Origin: Clostridia bacterium
GTDB taxonomy: Bacteria; Bacillota; Clostridia; Oscillospirales; Acutalibacteraceae
NCBI GenBank assembly: GCA_024692685.1
Contig: JAILMJ010000041.1
Span: 53,513-117,512, forward strand
Reading direction: 5' to 3'
DNA length: 64,000 nt
Part shown: positions 17,093-25,615 of the stretch, in pieces
How positions within the stretch are numbered: position 1 is the first letter of the stretch
Layout: each line of letters opens with the position of its first letter
Program-made: the position numbers and the translations under genes
The notes under the pieces: model-generated
What the model was told of the DNA's origin: nothing
What the model saw: the letters and a program-made list of their open reading frames with translations, nothing else
Database searches by the model: none

Positions 17093-18564
17093 TATATTTA
17101 GGGGTCGACCTGGGAACCTCCGCTGTCAAAATTCTTGCCGTTGATGAAAAAGGCAATATCATCAAAACGGTCAGCGAAGAGTACCCCGTTTGTTATCCGC
17201 ATCCCGGTTGGTCGGAGCAGGCGCCCGAGGATTGGTGGGATGCTGTAAAGAAAGGCATTAAAGCGCTTACAGCGTGTATTGACAGGTCGCAGATTGCCGG
17301 AATAGGCTGTGCCGGTCAGATGCACGGCCTGGTAATCCTTGATAAGAATGATGAGGTAATCAGACCGGCCATTCTGTGGAATGACGGACGCACGGCAAAA
17401 GAAACAGACTATCTCAATGAAGTAATCGGAAAAGAAACTCTTTCTGATGAAACTGCGAATATAGCTTTTGCCGGCTTTACCGCTCCCAAAATTCTGTGGG
17501 TAAAAAAGAATGAGCCGGAGAATTTTTCGCGCATAAGCAAGATTATGCTTCCCAAGGACTATATTGTTTATAAGCTGACAGGAGTGTTTTCAAGCGACTA
17601 TTCGGATTTTTCAGGCACACTTTTACTTGATGTAAAAAACAGAAAGATTTCAAAGAAAATGTGCGAAATATGCTGTGTCAGAGAGGAACAGCTTCCCCGG
17701 TTGTACGAAAGCTACGAAAAAGTCGGCGCTGTTAAAAATGAAACAGCCGCAGAGCTCGGGCTGAATGAGAATACAACTGTTGTTGCCGGCGCGGGAGACA
17801 ATGCCGCCGCGGCAATAGGCACAGGGACAGTTGGTGAAGGACGCTGCAATATTTCCCTCGGAACATCCGGCACTCTTTTCATATCTTCAACCCGCTTCGG
17901 CGTTGATTCAAATAATGCGCTTCATTCATTCTGCCATGCAGACGGAAACTATCACTTGATGGGGTGTATGCTGTCCGCCGCCTCATGCAATAAATGGTTT
18001 ATGGAGGATATCCTTCACGATAATGACTATACGGCAGCTCAGAAGCTGATTCCTGACGGATTATTGGGCAGCAATCACACCTTTTTCTTGCCCTATCTGA
18101 TGGGAGAAAGAAGCCCTATTAATGACACAAATGCCAGAGGAACATTCACAGGAATGACCTCCGCAACTACTCGTGAGGAGATGCTCCTTGCCGTTCTCGA
18201 AGGCGTGGCTTTCGCCATAAGAGACAGCCTTGAAGTTGCCCGCTCACTCGGTAATGACATAAAGTCAAGCACAATTTGCGGCGGGGGGTCAAAAAGCAAA
18301 CTCTGGAAACAAATAGTTGCCAATATCCTGAATGTCAGACTTGAAACACCGGTTACGGAACAGGGACCCGGTTACGGCGGCGCTGTTCTTGCAATGACGG
18401 CGTGCGGTGAATATGAAAACGTGAAGAAAGCCGCAGAGTGTCTTGTAAGCTATTCCGAGGTCATTGAGCCTGACCCGAAACTCGTTGACTGTTATAATCT
18501 CAGATACTCTGAATTCAGCAAAATATATCCCGCTATGAAATCACTTTTTTCTCAGTTAATATAA
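17089..18564 (+). CDS. xylB: Xylulokinase (FGGY family)
   Basis: A 491-residue FGGY carbohydrate kinase. MIYLGVDLGTSAVKILAVD is the N-terminal phosphate-binding block; GIGCAGQMHGLV is the xylulokinase-type substrate motif, and LWNDGRT follows. The C-terminal lobe contains GAGDNAAAAIGTG and FAIRDSLEVA plus the ATP-site CGGGSKSKLW. It phosphorylates D-xylulose for the pentose phosphate pathway. It overlaps the GH3 stop by 4 bp and is followed after 12 bp by the isomerase-like gene. Confidence 0.92.
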   Translation: MIYLGVDLGTSAVKILAVDEKGNIIKTVSEEYPVCYPHPGWSEQAPEDWWDAVKKGIKALTACIDRSQIAGIGCAGQMHGLVILDKNDEVIRPAILWNDGRTAKETDYLNEVIGKETLSDETANIAFAGFTAPKILWVKKNEPENFSRISKIMLPKDYIVYKLTGVFSSDYSDFSGTLLLDVKNRKISKKMCEICCVREEQLPRLYESYEKVGAVKNETAAELGLNENTTVVAGAGDNAAAAIGTGTVGEGRCNISLGTSGTLFISSTRFGVDSNNALHSFCHADGNYHLMGCMLSAASCNKWFMEDILHDNDYTAAQKLIPDGLLGSNHTFFLPYLMGERSPINDTNARGTFTGMTSATTREEMLLAVLEGVAFAIRDSLEVARSLGNDIKSSTICGGGSKSKLWKQIVANILNVRLETPVTEQGPGYGGAVLAMTACGEYENVKKAAECLVSYSEVIEPDPKLVDCYNLRYSEFSKIYPAMKSLFSQLI

Positions 18565-18576
18565 GGAGGAATTGAA

Positions 18577-20052
18577 ATGAAAAATATACCTGATGTGAAA
18601 CTCGGAATTGTTGCCGTGAGCCGTGACTGTTTTCCGATCGGACTTTCAGTAAAACGAAGAGAGGCAATAGTTGAAGCGTACAGCGGTGATATCTATGAAA
18701 GCAAGGTTACGGTTGAGAATGAAGCTGATATGATTAAAGCCGTTGACGACGTAAAGAATGCAGGCTGTAATGTACTTGTCGTCTTTCTCGGAAACTTCGG
18801 TCCGGAAACTCCCGAAACTCTTATCGCCCGCAATTTTGACGGTCCGTGTATGTTTGTTGCCGCAGCCGAAGGTGACGGTGATTTAATAAACGGCAGAGGT
18901 GACGCTTACTGCGGTATGCTCAATTGTTCATATAACCTCGGTATGAGGAAGATTAAAGGCTATATTCCTTCTTATCCCGTCGGCACGGCAAAGGATATTG
19001 CCCGTATGATAGCTGAGTTTGTTCCCGTTGCAAGAGCAGTAATAGGCGTTAAAAATCTTAAGATTATCACATTCGGTCCGAGGCCCCAGGACTTCTTTGC
19101 CTGCAATGCTCCGATAAAAGGCCTCTATGAACTCGGTGCAGAGATTGAAGAGAACAGCGAGCTTGATCTCCTTGTGGCTTATAAAGCACATAAAGATGAT
19201 GAAAGAATTCCCTCTGTATGCGAGGCAATGAAGAATGAACTCGGCGAGGGTAAATATTATGATGATATGCTCGTTCGTATGGCACAGTTTGAGCTCACTC
19301 TTCTCGACTGGGCTGAGCAGCATAAGGGATCAAGAAAATATGTTGCGTTTGCGGATAAATGCTGGCCTGCTTTCCCGGAACAGTTTGGCTTTGAGCCCTG
19401 CTACGTTAATTCACGGCTTGCATCAATAGGTATACCCGTCAGCTGTGAAGTTGATATTTACGGCGCTCTCAGTGAATATATCGGCGCCTGCATTTCGGAG
19501 GATGCGGTTACCCTTCTTGATATCAACAATTCCGTTCCCGCCTCAATGTATGAGGAGAGCATCAAAGGAAAGTTTGATTATAAACTTACCGACACATTTA
19601 TGGGCTTCCACTGCGGCAATACTCCTGCCTGTAAGATGTGCTCGGACAGAGCAATCAAATATCAGCTTATTCAGCACAGATTGCTTGAGCCTCAGGGCAG
19701 TGAACCTGATTTTACCAGAGGAACCCTTGAGGGCGATATTGCTCCGTCCGACATCACGTTTTATCGTTTGCAGTGCGACAGTGAGGGTGTTGTCAGAAGC
19801 TACATCGCACAGGGTGAGGTTCTTCCCGTTAAAACAGGTTCGTTCGGCGGCATAGGAGTTTTCGCCATCAGGGAAATGGGCAGATTTTACCGCCACGTTC
19901 TCATCGAGAAACGTTTCCCGCATCACGGCGCAGTTGCCTTCGGTCATTACGGCAGGATTCTATATGAGGTGTTCAGGTTCCTCGGTGTTGAAAACATTGA
20001 TTATAATCATCCCGCTTCTTTGCCTTATAAAACCGAAAATCCATTTGATTGA
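18577..20052 (+). CDS. L-fucose/L-arabinose isomerase-like protein
   Basis: A 491-residue member of the L-fucose isomerase-like family (COG2407): N-terminal Rossmann-type domain (KLGIVAVSRDCFPIGLSV), a middle domain with NCSYNLGMRKIKGY, and a C-terminal L-fucose isomerase domain with FMGFHCGNTPACKM and a late His-rich FPHHGAVAFGHYG. The family interconverts aldoses and ketoses using Mn2+. Encoded right behind xylulokinase with Shine-Dalgarno AAGGAGG, it could supply a ketopentose; no classical XylA is in the window. The substrate is inference. The transcript ends at a hairpin at 20102. Confidence 0.82.
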   Translation: MKNIPDVKLGIVAVSRDCFPIGLSVKRREAIVEAYSGDIYESKVTVENEADMIKAVDDVKNAGCNVLVVFLGNFGPETPETLIARNFDGPCMFVAAAEGDGDLINGRGDAYCGMLNCSYNLGMRKIKGYIPSYPVGTAKDIARMIAEFVPVARAVIGVKNLKIITFGPRPQDFFACNAPIKGLYELGAEIEENSELDLLVAYKAHKDDERIPSVCEAMKNELGEGKYYDDMLVRMAQFELTLLDWAEQHKGSRKYVAFADKCWPAFPEQFGFEPCYVNSRLASIGIPVSCEVDIYGALSEYIGACISEDAVTLLDINNSVPASMYEESIKGKFDYKLTDTFMGFHCGNTPACKMCSDRAIKYQLIQHRLLEPQGSEPDFTRGTLEGDIAPSDITFYRLQCDSEGVVRSYIAQGEVLPVKTGSFGGIGVFAIREMGRFYRHVLIEKRFPHHGAVAFGHYGRILYEVFRFLGVENIDYNHPASLPYKTENPFD

Positions 20053-20072
20053 TTTGGTTCGGCACCGGTATC

Positions 20073-20101
20073 TTGACAATCTCTTACAGAAAATATATAA
20101 T
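20073..20101 (+). promoter_or_regulatory. Perfect consensus sigma-A promoter for the LysR gene
   Basis: TTGACA, exactly 17 bp, TATAAT. It ends one base before the terminator-like hairpin. Confidence 0.85.
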
Positions 20102-20127
20102 ATGCCTACCGCAACGGTAGGCATTTT
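20102..20127 (+). terminator. Hairpin overlapping the LysR transcription start
   Basis: A perfect 10-bp stem ATGCCTACCG / CGGTAGGCAT with a CAA loop, followed by TTTG. It can terminate the GH3-xylB-isomerase transcript. Because the consensus promoter ends immediately upstream, transcripts for the LysR gene would start inside the hairpin and so not form it fully. Confidence 0.7.
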
Positions 20128-20149
20128 GCTTTGTCGGGGAAGTGATAAT

Positions 20150-21082
20150 ATGACAATTCAACAACTTAATTATATCGTGACAATTTCCGAAGCGGGCTCA
20201 ATGAACAAGGCTTCGGAGCTGCTCTATGTTGCTCAGCCTTCTCTGACTTCGGCTGTTCGCGAACTTGAAAACGAGATAGGTTTCAAAATATTCAACAGGA
20301 GCGGACGGGGAGTGACTCTTACTCCCGAAGGCGCAGATTTTATTCCCTATGCCAGGCAGGTTTGCAATCAGTATAAAGATTTGCTTGAATATACAGGAAA
20401 AGCCTCAGGGAGAAAAAAGAAGTTTGCGGTTTCCACTCAGCATTATTCTTTCGCGGTCAAAGCCTTCGTAGAACTTGTAAAGGAGTTTGATACCTCCCGA
20501 TATGAGTTCGCTGTTAGGGAAACGCAAACGAAGGATGTTATAAGAGATGTAGCTAACCTCAGAAGCGAAATCGGAATACTGTATCTGAGTGATTTCAACA
20601 GAGCTGCGATAGGTAAACTTCTGAGAACAAATGATCTTGAATTCCATCACCTTATTGACTGCGAGCCTTATGTTTATATCTGGAAAGGCCACCCGCTTGC
20701 AGGAAAGAAGTCAATAACTTTTGACGAACTCCGGGACTATCCGTGTCTTTCGTTTGAACAGGGAGACACCGCTTCTTTTTATTATGCCGAGGAAATTTTA
20801 AGCACAGAGGAATATATCAGAACCGTTAAAGCAAATGACAGGGCAACAATGCTGAATCTTATGGTAGGCCTTAACGGATATACCCTGTGTTCCGGCATTA
20901 TATGTGAAGAGCTGAATGGTGATGACCATGTTGCTGTTCCGTTTGAATCGGATTCCGTCAAAGAAAACAGTACAATGGAAATCGGTTATATTACAAAGAA
21001 GAATATGGTTTTGAGTACTCTCGGGATTAAATATATTGAAAAAATATGTGAATACCTTAATATTGAAAAAACCGGGTTATAG
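20150..21082 (+). CDS. LysR-type transcriptional regulator
   Basis: The track ORF starts inside the preceding gene; ATG 20150 (MTIQQLNYIVTISEAG) has GGGGAAGTG before it and gives 310 residues, the normal LTTR size. The winged helix-turn-helix (SMNKASELLYVAQPSLTSAV) spans about residues 15-45. The effector domain follows with two alpha/beta lobes (LVKEFDTSRYEFAVRE; YTLCSGIICEEL). It lies directly before metY in the same direction, so control of that gene is plausible, though the effector is unknown. Confidence 0.92.
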   Translation: MTIQQLNYIVTISEAGSMNKASELLYVAQPSLTSAVRELENEIGFKIFNRSGRGVTLTPEGADFIPYARQVCNQYKDLLEYTGKASGRKKKFAVSTQHYSFAVKAFVELVKEFDTSRYEFAVRETQTKDVIRDVANLRSEIGILYLSDFNRAAIGKLLRTNDLEFHHLIDCEPYVYIWKGHPLAGKKSITFDELRDYPCLSFEQGDTASFYYAEEILSTEEYIRTVKANDRATMLNLMVGLNGYTLCSGIICEELNGDDHVAVPFESDSVKENSTMEIGYITKKNMVLSTLGIKYIEKICEYLNIEKTGL

Positions 21083-21100
21083 TTTCAGACTATAACCCGG
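21072..21100 (+). terminator. Terminator overlapping the LysR stop codon
   Basis: A perfect 12-bp stem CCGGGTTATAGT / ACTATAACCCGG with loop TTCAG. The LysR stop codon TAG lies in the 5' arm. A short T-rich tail (TTGTATTT) follows. Confidence 0.75.
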
Positions 21101-21115
21101 CATTGTATTTGTGTA

Positions 21116-21145
21116 TTGGACAGAATTGTCATTCGGGTTTATAAT
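21116..21145 (+). promoter_or_regulatory. Promoter for the leader ORF and metY
   Basis: TTGGAC, 18 bp, TATAAT. The -35 box overlaps a small inverted repeat, GACAGAATTGTC, a candidate site for the LysR regulator. The predicted start lies about 25 nt before the leader ORF. Confidence 0.6.
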
Positions 21146-21175
21146 TCAGTCATCAAAACGAAGGAGGCAAAAGCC

Positions 21176-21244
21176 GTGAAGAAAAACATTTGTACAAAGC
21201 CTGCGGCCTATGTATTCTCTTGTTTCCGAATGTGCTGCAAATAA
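21176..21244 (+). CDS. Cysteine-rich 22-codon leader peptide upstream of metY
   Basis: This ORF is too short for the track. It has a strong Shine-Dalgarno (AAGGAGG, 8 nt before the start), a GTG start, 22 codons and a TAA stop, and it ends 44 bp before metY. Four of the 22 residues are Cys; the peptide ends SCFRMCCK, with Met next to a Cys pair. Cys and Met are the amino acids of the pathway encoded downstream, and Cys is normally rare. This is the design of an attenuation leader in which ribosome progress reports charged Cys-tRNA. I see no obvious terminator hairpin between it and metY, so control could act on translation or through a factor. Function is inferred from position and composition. 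Confidence 0.65.
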   Translation: MKKNICTKPAAYVFSCFRMCCK

Positions 21245-21288
21245 AATACTAACAACGTAAGCCCAAACAAAATAAAGGAGAGATTAAA

Positions 21289-22593
21289 ATGTCAGATATA
21301 AAAAACTCAAATAACTGGGGATTTGAAACCAAGCAGGTTCATATAGGTCAGGAGCAGGCAGACCCTGCAACAGACGCAAGAGCAGTTCCTATTTACGCTT
21401 CCGCTTCGTATGTCTTCCACAACAGCGAGCACGCAGCCGACCGTTTCGGTCTCAGGGATGCAGGTAACATTTACGGCAGACTTACCAATCCGACAGAGGA
21501 TGTATTTGAAAAGAGAATTGCGGCACTTGAAGGCGGTGTCGCAGCTCTTGCAACCGCTTCAGGAGCGGCGGCAATCAATTATACCATAAGTGCTCTTGCA
21601 AGAAGCGGTGAGCATATCGTATCCTCAAAAACGATTTACGGCGGAACCTTTAATCTTCTTGCCCACACGCTTCCTCTTTCATCAGGTATCACTACTACCT
21701 TTGTCGATCCCTATGAAGAAGGTTCATTTGAAAACGCAATTAAGGATAATACAAAGGCTATTTTCATTGAAACACTCGGCAATCCGAATTCAAACATTGT
21801 TGATATTGAGAAGATTGCAGGCATTGCTCACAGCCACGGAATTCCTCTTGTTGTTGATTCAACATTTGCTACCCCTTATCTTGTTAGGCCCATCGAATAC
21901 GGAGCGGACATAGTAGTTCACTCTGCGACAAAGTTTATCGGCGGTCACGGTACAGCAGTTGGCGGTGTTATTATAGACGGCGGTACCTTTGACTGGAAGG
22001 CATCCGGAAAATATCCTTGGATATCCGAGGCCAACCCAAGCTATCACGGTATATCTTTTTCCGATGCCGTCGGTCCGGCCGCATTTGCAACATATATACG
22101 TGCCATTCTCCTGAGAGACACGGGAGCGACCCTTTCACCGTTCCACGCTTTTCTGTTTCTGCAAGGTCTTGAAACTCTTTCGCTCAGAGTTCAGCGCCAT
22201 GTAGAGAACGCGCTCAGAATAGTTAAATACCTTGCCGGTCATCCTCTGGTTGAAGCGGTGCATCATCCTTCTCTTGCGGGTGAACCCGGAAATGAGTTAT
22301 ACAACAAGTATTTCCCAAACGGCGGCGGTTCAATCTTTACATTTGACATAAAAGGAAACGCCGAAACGGCAAAGAGGTTTATTGATAATCTGGATATCTT
22401 TTCGCTTCTTGCAAACGTTGCCGATGTAAAATCTCTTGTCATCCATCCGGCAAGCACAACTCATTCACAGCTCAGCGAAGCAGAGCTTCTTGACCAGGGC
22501 ATCAAGCCGAATACCATCAGACTTTCAATAGGTATTGAGAATGCAGATGATTTGATTTCGGCCCTTGACAATGCTTTCGGTTCCATCAGCTGA
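21289..22593 (+). CDS. metY: O-acetylhomoserine aminocarboxypropyltransferase (MetY)
   Basis: A 434-residue Cys/Met-metabolism PLP enzyme. Family features include NWGFETKQVHIGQEQAD, YGRLTNPTEDVFEKRIAALE, TLGNPNSNIVDI and the PLP lysine in VVHSATKFIGGHG. MetY joins O-acetylhomoserine with sulfide to give homocysteine (and can act on O-acetylserine in some members). The long form (about 430 residues) and IRLSIGIENADDLISALDNAF ending fit MetY better than MetB/MetC. AAGGAGAG precedes the ATG. A hairpin follows. Confidence 0.93.
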   Translation: MSDIKNSNNWGFETKQVHIGQEQADPATDARAVPIYASASYVFHNSEHAADRFGLRDAGNIYGRLTNPTEDVFEKRIAALEGGVAALATASGAAAINYTISALARSGEHIVSSKTIYGGTFNLLAHTLPLSSGITTTFVDPYEEGSFENAIKDNTKAIFIETLGNPNSNIVDIEKIAGIAHSHGIPLVVDSTFATPYLVRPIEYGADIVVHSATKFIGGHGTAVGGVIIDGGTFDWKASGKYPWISEANPSYHGISFSDAVGPAAFATYIRAILLRDTGATLSPFHAFLFLQGLETLSLRVQRHVENALRIVKYLAGHPLVEAVHHPSLAGEPGNELYNKYFPNGGGSIFTFDIKGNAETAKRFIDNLDIFSLLANVADVKSLVIHPASTTHSQLSEAELLDQGIKPNTIRLSIGIENADDLISALDNAFGSIS

Positions 22594-22609
22594 AAGTGAT
22601 TTATAAAAT

Positions 22610-22643
22610 CAGCACCCGCAGCATTTTTCTGTTGCGGGTGCTG
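22610..22643. terminator. Bidirectional terminator after metY
   Basis: An 11-bp stem with arms CAGCACCCGCA and TGCGGGTGCTG, followed by AAATTTTTC. It separates metY from the convergent phosphoesterase gene. Confidence 0.8.
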
Positions 22644-22660
22644 AAATTTTTCACGATATG

Positions 22661-24085
22661 CTATCTGGAAAAAAGTGCTTGGAAAAAGCCGATGTCGATT
22701 CCGTCATCTTTCAGCCGTGAATAAACGCTTATGTTATTGAAAAACTGGTATATTGTTCCGATAGTATAGATAAATATATTCTGCGGAGGAGCAATTTTTG
22801 AAGGATGGCCTCCGTTTTTATCTGTTTTGCAGAGTGTCAGGGTATTAAAAGGATCATCGGAATCGGTTGAGTAGGAGCTGACCTTGATTGTTTCTTTTCC
22901 GAAGTCAATGATATTGTAAAGAATTTTATCACCCTGTTCGTCATATATATATCCTGCCGTATCGTTTAGACCGAGTGTGCTTTCGTCATCGTTCCTCGGT
23001 CTGTTAATTGAGCCGGATACCATACAGACAGTTCCTTCGGCGTTGTTTATGACGCAGTCTTTCGATGTTTCAGAAACAATCCTGTTGTTATACATTACAT
23101 CGGAGACCGAATAGTAGTGGCTGTGACCGGTTAAAACAAGGTCAATACCGAATTCATCAAAAAGGGGAGCCCAGATGATTCTCATAAGTTTGGTTTCCGA
23201 TTCCCTGTGAGGAATCCTGCCGCTGTAAAGGTCGTGATGCATCATAACAACCCGCCATCTGATATCTTTATTTGCTTTTACCGCGTTCTTCATAAATATA
23301 TGATGGTCAAGTCCGCTTCCTGAGTTGCTGTCCATTACCATAAAGAGAACATCGCCTTTTACAAACCAGTAGTCACCGGAAATATAAGAGGAATTTATGT
23401 TGACTTTCTGTTCATTCGGGACATTCTTGAAATACTTGTAGGCGACACCTTTTCTGTCGTGGTTTCCGACTGCTGTCGCAAAACTGAGTTCTCTGCTTTC
23501 CCTTGATGCCGTAAGACCTTTGTATTCATCTTCTCTTCCTTCGCTTGCCTGATCTCCCGCCGAAAGAATAAGTGAAATATTCGATTTGCTTTCCGCTTTT
23601 TTGAGTACCTGTGTAAAGTTGTATGACTGGTCTCTTATACTGTCGGGATTTCCGTCATCATGGGAAATGTGAATGTCGGTAACATACATTGCCGAGAAAA
23701 CTTCTGCTTCGGTAGAGAAAGTATAGCTCTGCGATTCATAATCACGGCTTATACATTTGTAAGAGTAGGTTGTATCCGGCTGCAAGCCGGTCAGTGTAAC
23801 CTTGTTTGCAAAGTCTCCGTCGTATGTCTTTATGCAATATCCTTCAACTTTTTCAACATCACCCGTTGCGGTATTTGTCACTTCAACAAGCGGAGTACCT
23901 TCAGCTTCCGAATACCAGGAAATATTTCTCTGAGTTTCATCTGCGCCGGGGAAGCACACTATACCGCTTTGAGCTTCGTACGTATTCCAATATTCATTCC
24001 ACTCTTCACTGACGGCGGCGTAAGACGGAACAAATGCTGTTATTGCAAAACAAATTGATAGGAGAACGGCTGCAATTTTTTTCAT
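22661..24085 (-). CDS. Secreted metallophosphoesterase with FN3-like domain (third of three)
   Basis: A 474-residue protein with signal peptide (IAAVLLSICFAITAFVPSYA). The N-terminal domain is a purple-acid-phosphatase/fibronectin-III-like sandwich (VTLTGLQPDTTYSYKC). The calcineurin-type catalytic motifs follow in order: VTDIHIS, LILSAGDQASEG, AVGNHDRKG, VMMHHDLYS and LTGHSHYY. It probably hydrolyses phosphomonoesters or diesters outside the cell with two metal ions. The C-terminus is hydrophobic/aromatic (FIYTIGTIYQFF), possibly membrane-associated. It starts one base after the stop of the paralog upstream, so it belongs to an operon of three. Confidence 0.9.
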   Translation of the reverse strand: MKKIAAVLLSICFAITAFVPSYAAVSEEWNEYWNTYEAQSGIVCFPGADETQRNISWYSEAEGTPLVEVTNTATGDVEKVEGYCIKTYDGDFANKVTLTGLQPDTTYSYKCISRDYESQSYTFSTEAEVFSAMYVTDIHISHDDGNPDSIRDQSYNFTQVLKKAESKSNISLILSAGDQASEGREDEYKGLTASRESRELSFATAVGNHDRKGVAYKYFKNVPNEQKVNINSSYISGDYWFVKGDVLFMVMDSNSGSGLDHHIFMKNAVKANKDIRWRVVMMHHDLYSGRIPHRESETKLMRIIWAPLFDEFGIDLVLTGHSHYYSVSDVMYNNRIVSETSKDCVINNAEGTVCMVSGSINRPRNDDESTLGLNDTAGYIYDEQGDKILYNIIDFGKETIKVSSYSTDSDDPFNTLTLCKTDKNGGHPSKIAPPQNIFIYTIGTIYQFFNNISVYSRLKDDGIDIGFFQALFSR

Positions 24086-24086
24086 A

Positions 24087-25595
24087 TCAGAATGTATCCT
24101 CTTCTATGTAAACTCTTATTATATCAGGTACGATTGAAAGAAATCTGGGAAGCCAGCCGGTAAATGTATAAACGGCGAGTGCGCAGAAGCTGGGCACAAC
24201 ACCAAGATAAAACTCTGCAGCGCTTGTAGTGTTGTCTCCGCTGAATGTTGCGATGTTTTTGCCTGTCTCTTTTGTTACGGTGTAGGTATCAATATTTGTT
24301 ATGATTCTCCCGCCGTTTTCATCTTTAAGTTCATCCGACAGAATATACGAGTTGAGAGTCAGAGTGCCGTCTTTTATGCTGAGGCAGTTGAAGCATCCGC
24401 CTACGTTTGTATCCTTTGTGCTTTCGAAGTCCGTGCCGTTGAAATAATTTGCATACCCGTCACGCTGAACAGTCATTGCGGCAATCTTATCAACATCCGT
24501 GAAAGAATTTTCAAGGAATGAACGGATTTGATATCTTTTTGTGCCCGCGGTGCCCGAAAGGATATAGGTGGTACCGTTGTCATTAAGTTTGTTTGCTTTA
24601 AGAGGTTTTGTTCTCAGATACTGATGGTCGTGACCGCTCATAACAAGATCAACGCCGCATTCATCGCAGACTTTTGTGAGTGATTTTTGCAGATAAAGGG
24701 CGTCAGGCCATTTGCCGTCTTTACCAAGAGTGTAGGGTGATTTATGCGCAAATACTATTTTCCAGTCCTTGTCGGTTGAATTCATATCGTTCCTGAGCCA
24801 TTTAAGCTGCGCAAGACTGACAGAAAGAACGTCGTTGGTGTTGATTACGGCAAAGTGAGCATTGCCATAGTCAAAAGAATAATTAACGCCGTTCAGATTC
24901 TGAACGCTCTCCGAATCGTCAAGGTTAAACATATTCTCAAACCAGTGCCATACACCGAGACCGTCATGGTTTCCGGCGATGGGAACAAGCGATGTTTTTA
25001 AACTTATCGGATCAAAGTTTTTGGCATAGTAGTCCCATTCTTCGTTGGTGGAGTCATTGGTGAAGTCGCCGAGATTGGCAATAAATTCCGCGTCCGGCAT
25101 TACGGAGAAAGAAGCCTCAACGGTTTCTGCGCCTCTCCTGAAGTTTTCGTCCGAGCTTGCCTGAACATCAGCAACAACAATAAAGTTAAGTTCGGAGTCT
25201 CCGTCATCGGTTCTGAACTTTCCCTCATTGCTCCTGACCTGTGCGCTGCCTACCGTATAAGTGTATTCTTTGCCGCCTTCAAGGCCTTTAACCTTTGCTT
25301 TGTGGCAGTAGTTGCCTTCCCATTCAAATACATCGTTATATTCAATAACGGCGTCGGGGGCTTCGTTTATAACAACGAGAGAGTCTGTATCCGCTTTGGT
25401 GAACCAGGTGAATCCTCTTTCACTTGCCGTGTCGCCGTTTACCGTCAGCGAAATTCTGAACGGCTGTGTATCGCTCGTTACATACTCGCCGGCGTCTGTC
25501 GGAGTTGCCTCCTGAGCCAGAGCAGGTGAGAAGCAGCAAATCATAACAGTCAGCGCCAATACCAGAGATAATGCTTTTTTGCAGTTCTTAATCAC
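24087..25595 (-). CDS. Secreted metallophosphoesterase (second of three)
   Basis: A 502-residue protein with signal peptide (KALSLVLALTVMICCFSPALA) and an N-terminal FN3-like domain (VKGLEGGKEYTYTVGS). Catalytic motifs are VADVQAS (D-x-Q in place of the usual D-x-H), FIANLGDFTND, PIAGNHDGL, FAHKSPYTLG and VMSGHDHQYL. A short hydrophobic stretch near the C-terminus (FCALAVYTFTGWLPRFLSIV) may anchor it. Shares the domain plan of its downstream neighbour and is transcribed with it. Confidence 0.9.
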   Translation of the reverse strand: MIKNCKKALSLVLALTVMICCFSPALAQEATPTDAGEYVTSDTQPFRISLTVNGDTASERGFTWFTKADTDSLVVINEAPDAVIEYNDVFEWEGNYCHKAKVKGLEGGKEYTYTVGSAQVRSNEGKFRTDDGDSELNFIVVADVQASSDENFRRGAETVEASFSVMPDAEFIANLGDFTNDSTNEEWDYYAKNFDPISLKTSLVPIAGNHDGLGVWHWFENMFNLDDSESVQNLNGVNYSFDYGNAHFAVINTNDVLSVSLAQLKWLRNDMNSTDKDWKIVFAHKSPYTLGKDGKWPDALYLQKSLTKVCDECGVDLVMSGHDHQYLRTKPLKANKLNDNGTTYILSGTAGTKRYQIRSFLENSFTDVDKIAAMTVQRDGYANYFNGTDFESTKDTNVGGCFNCLSIKDGTLTLNSYILSDELKDENGGRIITNIDTYTVTKETGKNIATFSGDNTTSAAEFYLGVVPSFCALAVYTFTGWLPRFLSIVPDIIRVYIEEDTF

Positions 25596-25615
25596 TTTGA
25601 TTCTCCTTTACAAAC

